From Tubiluchus corallicola (Eukaryota > Priapulida > Priapulimorpha > Priapulimorphida > Tubiluchidae), in the NCBI GenBank assembly GCA_030141605.1, contig JAQGDQ010000081.1, forward strand, positions 1 to 64,000: a stretch of 64,000 bases of DNA, written 5' to 3'. The first letter of the stretch is position 1; the number at the start of each line of letters is the position of its first letter. The notes beneath the pieces are model-generated. The model ran no database searches and was not told the origin of the DNA. It was given only the letters and a program-made list of their open reading frames with translations. A program made the translations under genes and the position numbers. This document shows positions 58,101-64,000 of this stretch, in pieces.

Positions 58101-61100
58101 TATATAATTTATTTAGCGAAGAATCAGAACAGCGCGGTACTCAGTTTCTCATAATTTCAATGAAAAATTTCAGACGCAAGACGATTGCATAGATTGCAAC
58201 ACGTTTGTATTGTATTATTAATAGGAAATCACGAAAAGATTTTACACGTGTCTGGTGTAAACGGGGTACATCAGTACGTAGATGGTGTTCAAAATGAGTA
58301 TTTAGTAAATAGTAGAACTTCGATTTAAAAAAACGTGTTTGTAGAGATCTGCGTGATTCTGCGCTTTGTGGGAAATGAGGGAAAATAATACATGTATGTA
58401 TCGTTTGCAATTCAAACGAAAATTACAAAGAAGCAAAACAGACACCTACTAAGTTTGGTGCGAGCAATAAGTTTAGATCAGCAAAATAAAAAATAAAAGT
58501 TTAATCATGCACCGAATGAGCTTTTAAAAATCTGTAATGACAGAAATAGAATTTAGTCATACTGTAAGAGTCGCTTTCTGACTCCATAGTTAAACAGATA
58601 TCACTACAGTCGAGTGATAAATGTTTTGATTTAGTTATGCAGTTGATATTTCTGCTCCTTTCTGACTTTCCTATTTACTTTCAGGCCTGGTCTACCCACC
58701 CCTTCATAACTTTATAATGACATAGGAAATGGATTTATTGAATGGTCAGGCGCACGTGAGGAGGACAGAACGTTACTTTGATATGATGGCGACAGGTTGT
58801 TCTGTGAAGACGTTAACATTAGATATGGCAGAACTAGTGAAGTTAAAGTAGTTGGACACAGCGGGGATCAGTTCGATCTAATGGTGATTTGGATTGTAAT
58901 TCCACATCCCACTGTTGCGGGACGGTTTGGAAGAAAGACGATTGTTATTAGCTGTTGGTCTGGAAGTTAGGAGGTGAGCTGACGTCTGGGAAAAGGTATG
59001 AGCCGACTTATAGAGTAATTACTTATTACGGCGTTAAAAGAGATATCTGAGAACCACAGAGTGAAAGAGCTGTCTGATGGTACGTGCTACTGAGTTATAA
59101 TTCTAGCGTTATGTGACGGAACCAGTCTGACGGTGGTTGATAGTTTACTGAATTTGGTATGACCAGGACTGTTTTCATGTATATTGCACAATTTTCATTC
59201 ATGGTATTGCACAAATATCATTCATGGAGACGGCACCGTGTACACGAGTTTAGATATCCCCTCCCCTAACATTTCTTTCTATTCTAATACCCCTGATTAT
59301 AGTGATGTCTTAACTGAATGGTTCTTTTGCTTAATGAATGTCGTGGTTGCCAGCGGAAGTGTCTTTTAGTTTTCTAATGATACTACGTTTAATTTTGTGT
59401 TAACGATACTATAATCGAAAACATTCAATTATTACTTTGTCATATTGGATTTTTACAATAATCTTGTCTGTATTTGTTTCTTATTGAATCACGATGTTGT
59501 TTGGTGTATTTGCATTTTGGCTAAGTAAACATAATAACAATATCTGCACCCTGACGATCGAGTTCCTCCGGTTTCATGCAAAGATTTAGTAAACAACTAA
59601 ACAAATTAGTCCTTAGACCCACGACACGTTACAACATCAACAGCTCACTTTGCCGAAAGCTTTCTTTGTTAGCAATTTATCAGATCAAACGCTGATGTCT
59701 GTGCATGTTTGATATATTGCCAAGGATTTCCTGTCTACTCTTTCTTGCTAAATTCCATGCATATGTGAAAGATCCTTATACATAATAACAATTCCTACTG
59801 CAGCTACTACTACTACTACTACTAATAATAATAATAATAATAAGCTATGATGTCTGAACCGTAATGGCAGCTATACTGTATAGTCAGGGACGTATCTAGC
59901 CTGATGGTTCTGTCCCGCCCATCTCTAATGCAAATTTATGGTTGCTTATGTAATGAGCAGCTTAAGCAATTACTTGTGGTGTATTAGAAACACTATTAAC
60001 CTAGTTTCTATGTGGTAATTATTAATGCACTAGCCAAACGCCGCAAAAGAATTTTGCGCATACACTCAGAAAAACAACCACACCACACCACACAACCACT
60101 CACCACCTTACTCTCAAAACACCACCCACACCACACCAAACCAACCCACCGTTCCACCCACAGCACACGACACACACCATACCACAACACCACACCATCC
60201 ACATCATAGCACACCACCCACGCCATACCACTGCACACCACACCACCCACACCCTACCATTCCACCACATTATCCACACCACATCACCCACACCACACCA
60301 CCCAGACCAAACTACACCACACCCATCACACCACTCTACCAACACCACACCACACCATCCACAGCACAACACCCACAGCAGACCATTCACAGTACACACA
60401 CCACACACACCACTTCATACATGGGGATCATGATGTTGGAGACGATAATGATGATGACGACAATAATGATGACACCTACAACACCAACACCAACAGTACA
60501 GCATCACAGCAGCCATTCAAAATATTTTGCACAAACTGTGTGCTATGCTATAGCAAATGCTCTTAAACCTATCTACCAATGATCAATAATGCGCGGACAT
60601 TCAACACAGTTTTGTTTTGCTGCTTCTCAGATGATCATAACCTAACAGAACTTATTTATTTGTAAAATCTATAACACTATAGAATGCCTGGAACAACCGC
60701 GAAGTTTCTCAAACTCATTTCAATGGATGTTCCAAATAGCGGGCAGCACAGGAGAGTAGAAAAAGAACTTCGAATGCACCCCTCCAGTTTCATCCAGTAT
60801 ATATCTCTCCTAGTGAATCCACAAGCACTTTGTAGACCCCTGCGTCCTCTTTCTGCGAGTGTGCTTATTTTTTCCCCAGCATGCCCAAAGCGTTGGCACA
60901 AATTGAGTTTTTCTAGAGGCAGTTTGAGCAGTTTTTAGAAAAATTTGCGTGGTTTGGTCCGGGAAAATGCCTGTACCAGGCATTATTGGCCCGCTTGCAA
61001 AATCTAAATATGACTATAACACCCACCATTGAACCGGCTATTAAACCGTTACCGGCACCGCCCCCGACGCGTTCCCGTTCTCTAGAAATAAGCGGTATAA

Positions 61101-61813
61101 GAAAAAAATGGCCATTTTTGGAGGTTTTCGCCCCCGTTCCTTCCGGTGGCACCAATTCGAAAAACAGAACCCCAATGGACATTTCGTTTGATGTATAGAT
61201 CGTCGAGAACCGTGCCGTCGTTGAAGCTGTAGCCTCGTCGGTTATATATATAGCGAGATACAGATTTGCATAGCGCTTATAGGCTGCGCAACTGCTTGTT
61301 GTGTAGTACTTTGCACCTGTTCGTTACGTGGCACTTATATAAAAGCTACTCTCAGTAACTGCCTATGGTGCATTATAAAATGTGCCCTTTACATGAATAT
61401 GAAAGTTGCACAGTTTCCCAGGAGAATAAGAATTTTTTCTAAAATGTGACGCCCTTCAAAGTTTGGCGCCCTAGGTTATAGCTTAGTTAGTTTATTGGTT
61501 AATACGCCCCTGTGTATAGTTGTTATAATAAAAGAGAATTTAAACGTGTCTTACTCTAAGTTTCGTCAGCTCATACTTATTTTCATGACCAACGCCTACA
61601 AAAACATCGCTTGGTATAGCATTCCTATAAAAAAAGAAGCAAAGTGTCAAGTTTTGCAGAGATCTAAATGCAAAATGGTTTTATTATTTAGGGCTACTTC
61701 ATTGTACTTACTTACTTTTTTATACAGTGGGCAGCTGTAAGTACTACACCCGGATTGCATCCTATCAGGCTGCCACCGCAGAACTGAAAACCGCTTGGAC
61801 GCAACAAAGCCAC
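54943..61813 (-). CDS. Trypsin-like serine protease (S1), 3' part of a multi-exon gene
   Basis: Five minus-strand exons fit an S1 protease: 61716-61813, 61555-61624, 57064-57124, 55952-56078 and 54943-55131. Motifs in order are FCGGSLIG, LTAAHC (catalytic His57), VGVGHEN, VTGWGVTEFG, KDSCQGDSGGP (Asp189, Ser195) and GIVSWGYECAHPDKPGVY. Asp189 predicts cleavage after Lys or Arg. The two upstream exons join in phase and the three downstream exons join in phase. The exon carrying Asp102 should lie between 57125 and 59884 but I could not identify it. The propeptide and activation-site exons, expected above 61813, were also not found, so the gene is incomplete or partly broken. A hAT element occupies an intron. 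Confidence 0.85.
55952..56078 (-). CDS. Serine protease exon before the active Ser
   Basis: Reads TSYILLMADVVINTEGKC then DMICASSAGKDSCQ and ends in phase 0 before GTATGC. The Asp of KDSCQ is position 189 at the base of the S1 pocket. Cys residues match the conserved disulphides of the family. Confidence 0.86.
56420..56760 (-). repeat. Unidentified repeat-like GC-balanced block in a serine protease intron
   Basis: The minus strand gives a 62-codon frame with Cys-rich LQDCACTGCNSALMFPDD. The plus end runs into GAAGAAGACGAAGAAGAT. Base composition differs from the flanks, which suggests a transposed segment, but I cannot assign a family. Confidence 0.3.
57064..57124 (-). CDS. Serine protease exon with GWG motif
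   Basis: After a CCTTCAG acceptor it reads ECVDGKLAKVTGWGVTEFG. V-T-G-W-G is the conserved strand between Asp102 and Ser195. The donor is GTTAGT, in phase 2, which joins exon 55952-56078 in frame. The preceding exon must end in phase 1. Confidence 0.82.
57604..57680. repeat. GA-rich low-complexity stretch
   Basis: AGAGAGA-type sequence with interruptions. On the minus strand it gives a meaningless Leu/Ser-rich frame. It lies inside a serine protease intron. Confidence 0.9.
59804..59843. repeat. (CTA)n(ATA)n compound microsatellite
   Basis: Six CTA units followed by ATA units, about 40 bp upstream of the hAT element. Confidence 0.95.
59885..61512. mobile_element. hAT-type element, 1628 bp, with internal CCACAC array
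   Basis: The 5' end CAGGGACGTATCTAG and the inverted 3' end CAGGGGCGTATTAAC match at 11 of 15 positions. Both flanks carry the 8-bp duplication TGTATAGT (59877-59884 and 61513-61520). No recognisable transposase. The element lies in an intron of the minus-strand serine protease gene. Confidence 0.88.
60068..60420. repeat. CCACAC-rich minisatellite array
   Basis: Imperfect ACCACACC / CCACCCACACC units over about 350 bp, inside the hAT element. The long open frames across it on both strands are a by-product of low complexity and are not genes. Confidence 0.92.
61555..61624 (-). CDS. Serine protease exon following His57
   Basis: It supplies the third base of the Lys codon started in the previous exon, then reads NAIPSDVFVGVGHENKYEL up to a GTAAGA donor in phase 0. 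V-x-V-G-x-H is the strand after His57 in trypsin-like enzymes. Confidence 0.8.
61716..61813 (-). CDS. Serine protease exon with catalytic His
   Basis: After a TTTTTCAG acceptor it reads VALLRPSGFQFCGGSLIG and ends VLTAAHCIK, followed by a GTAAGT donor in phase 2. CGGSLI and TAAHC are diagnostic of the S1 fold. A mature protease would need one more upstream exon for the IVGG-type N-terminus. Confidence 0.88.
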
Positions 61814-62119
61814 CTGAAAAAGTGATTATTTTAAAATAAATAACCAAATGTTGCAATAAGTAAGGTTTATTCATTCTCAAATGAATATGATTTGCATGCT
61901 TACAATGTTACTGAAAATATGCTTAATAGTCAGAAATTTAATCAATGGTTCAAAATTAGCGAAAGAGCTACAAAGATCTTGGAATCTAAAGAGATGCTCA
62001 GTTATTTACAATAACACCCTTCGTCCTATTTGTCCGGTGATGGCAGCTGATAAAGGTAGCAGTTTAGCCTTTTATAAAAAGCTACAAAACATTCCTACGA
62101 TTCTCACGAAGCACCATCA

Positions 62120-62385
62120 AATTATGTTCTACAGACAAGCCCGAAGTCAAGAATTTGGATAGGTCGGTTTCGAGCCACATCATTCCGGATACCGTGAGTC
62201 CAACGAAATCCAGACAGTCGCGTACACTATAGACTCTCCAACAACTGTGTACGGGCGGGGGGGGGGGGTAGGTATTTCCTGGGGCTGAAATAATTTGCCA
62301 TGAAATTTTTCTAAGTTGCCTAATGCTGATTTAAGTGATTTCAAAATAAATGCAGCAATGGTCCACATAGTTATGTAAGACATAG
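62120..62385. repeat. Repeat fragment with G run, related to 63560-63640
   Basis: The minus strand encodes NLEKFHGKLFQPQEIP. At 63571-63630 the plus strand encodes KLENFLGKFLKPQFP. The shared (K/N)LE(K/N)F-x-GK-x-x-x-PQ pattern shows two copies of one repeat in opposite orientation. A 13-base G run sits at about 62256-62269. Confidence 0.5.
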
Positions 62386-63559
62386 ATTAACAAAAATGCC
62401 TAACAAACAAAATATTTGTATTTATATATTGTACATAATGTATATAATGTATATGTACATAATATTATTTAGTTTTACAACAAAATACATAATTCGAGCA
62501 ACAGACTATTTGATGGTTGATAATTTTAGTGAGCAAACACGCAAATAGTTCCAGATATACTTTTTCAAATGTTGCAGACATTTAAAAAAATCAAAGCAAT
62601 CCAAAATCAGTGACGGTCTATTTTTCTTCTGCAATCATGTTTGTAACGCTGCTGTATATTGCTGAAGAGTGTAAAAGCACCCATGTGGTTTCAAGAACAT
62701 GGCGAACTAAGATTGATATCAGGTATTATTACTAACTCGAATTTGTCGTAGTAAAAATGATTTAACGGCTTAAATACAATAAAAATGTGGTTCATCACGT
62801 AAGCTAGTTTAGGGATATCAAAGTTTAAAATTTTAAAACATAATTATTATTTGCGTTGGAAATAATTCACCCTTTGTTGTGAAAACGTGCACAATACGCT
62901 TGCCTTAAGACGGCATATCTCCAACCCCAACTCCTCCAGACCAGAAAACCACCACGCCCCACCCCCAACCCCATCCCCCGCCTCGTGCGCCTATATGTTC
63001 TTGGGTGGGGGTGAGTGAATTTTACATTTTCAGGGCAAATATCTGTATGGGAAAATTTTCAAATTTAGCATTGGGTATTCAAAATACTTAAAAGTACAAG
63101 AATAAAATTTGTAAACTCGTGAGCTTTAAAGAATGCAAAAGTAAACTTGAAACTTCATTATTTTAAAAGTTTCTGCTAATTCCTGCTTGAAAATTGAAAA
63201 TATTCGTAAAATTCGGTTTTTAACCCTTTATTTAAACATTAAATTTACACATGTTTGTGTTAACGACAACATTTAACAATGCTGTTGTATCATTTTGAAT
63301 AGGAATTTTGATCAGAAAGAGATGTAAATTGCGTTACTGTATTAAACGCCGGTCATTACCCTCGGATTAAATTTTATTTAAAAAATACTTCTATATTGAC
63401 AATGCACTTGGGGGTTGCGAATGGGCCTCAAAAGTTGAGTGCCTCTCTTCTGCTAGATCTGGCTCTGAGTGAGTAGTCCTATAAATATTTTGTTTTTAGA
63501 CACTTTTGTCAGTTTATATCGCATAAGTGTATGTGTACCCAGCTGTTTGCACTTATTTG

Positions 63560-63640
63560 GAAATGATATGGGTTATGGCAAGTTAGAAAATTTTCTGGGC
63601 AAATTTCTTAAACCTCAGTTTCCCAGTCGTAAATCTCTTC
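63560..63640 (+). repeat. Repeat fragment related to 62120-62385
   Basis: Reads GYGKLENFLGKFLKPQFPSR in one frame, matching the minus-strand frame at about 62283-62345. The downstream open frame to 63756 has no recognisable domain. Confidence 0.45.
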
Positions 63641-64000
63641 CTATAACTTTGTTTATATTATTGTGTGGACTTCCGATAGTAATGGGTCAGCAGGTAGCTT
63701 GCTGTTTGGGGTGTAGGTCCCTGATGCTGGGGCCTTGCACGCTATTGAATGCTTAACATTGTTCAGGCGTTTTTATTTCTTTTTGTATTTTTTACGTTAT
63801 CCTTCTTGTACTATATTCAATGTGTGCCTAAGTAAATAATATATTATATAACATGTAATTTTCCTTTTTGTTTTAGTGGCAAAAGATTTAAATAAGAGAA
63901 GAAAAGTTTAAATAATTTATGAACAAAAATCCAATGGAAAGGGGATAAACCGCATGGGGTGGGAGGTCTAACTTAAGAATATTAAAGAATATTACCGTTT

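Larger units (their letters stand above)
57125..59876. other. Serine protease intron region lacking the expected Asp102 exon
   Basis: By order this interval should contain the exon with the DIAL-like catalytic Asp motif, entering in phase 0 and leaving in phase 1. I searched the minus strand for D-I-A/T/V codons between plausible splice sites and found nothing convincing. Confidence 0.5.
61814..64000. other. Upstream flank of the serine protease, repeats only
   Basis: No activation-site (IVGG-type) exon seen. It holds the two related repeat fragments noted separately and a C-rich stretch (62930-62995). N-terminal exons may lie outside the window. Confidence 0.45.

Noticed and set aside
58141-58410. 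Missing Asp102 exon of the serine protease (YAIVLRLKFF resembles DIALLRL)
   Set aside because: The Asp position would be Tyr, the frame ends too soon after, no CLP-type sequence follows and the exon phases do not fit.
59240-59310. Alternative Asp exon (minus strand DITIIR)
   Set aside because: A stop codon precedes it directly. The only acceptor gives the wrong phase, and no donor in phase 1 follows.
60008-60408. Long Trp/Val/Cys-rich minus-strand frames
   Set aside because: They translate the CCACAC array; low complexity explains the absence of stops.

Overview
This is animal nuclear DNA. It is AT-rich and gene-poor, its genes are split by GT-AG introns of about 0.2 to 3 kb, and it carries CR1-like LINE tails, hAT-type non-autonomous transposons with intact target-site duplications, and tRNA-derived SINEs. 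Nothing bacterial, viral or organellar is visible. The gene content and repeat types fit an invertebrate metazoan, but I cannot name the species from sequence alone.

The left half, on the plus strand, is one large gene. ASPM (abnormal spindle / microcephaly-associated) can be followed from an ATG at 4227 to a stop at 30801-30803 through 25 exons whose splice phases all agree, giving a predicted protein of about 3573 residues. It shows the full family architecture: an N-terminal ASH domain, a long low-complexity region, two calponin-homology domains, about 69 IQ motifs (60 in one 4.35 kb exon) and a C-terminal armadillo-like domain. The introns carry two dispersed repeat families, a LINE tail and several tRNA-derived SINE pieces.

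The middle (30.8-54.9 kb) is sparse. It holds a minus-strand single ORF of 344 codons (35581-36615) that looks like a signalling adaptor: tyrosine motifs, then an EVH1/PH-like domain, then a CRIB-like motif. There is also a short unplaced but protein-like minus-strand reading frame at 32962-33156, a foldback MITE, two complete hAT MITEs and hammerhead-like repeat sequence. Much of the rest shows nothing I can recognise.

The right part (54.9-61.8 kb) contains the 3' portion of a minus-strand trypsin-like serine protease. I found five exons, covering the His57 and Ser195 regions, the Trp-Gly motif and Asp189. The exon with catalytic Asp102 and the N-terminal exons were not found. A 1.6 kb hAT element with a CCACAC-rich array sits inside one of its introns. 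The last 2 kb hold only repeat fragments.

The genes are functionally unrelated (spindle pole, signalling adaptor, protease), as expected for a metazoan chromosome. The least explained items are the adaptor-like gene, the orphan frame at 33 kb, the repeat family that appears to supply a splice-site tract to ASPM exon 4, and the hammerhead-like motifs.
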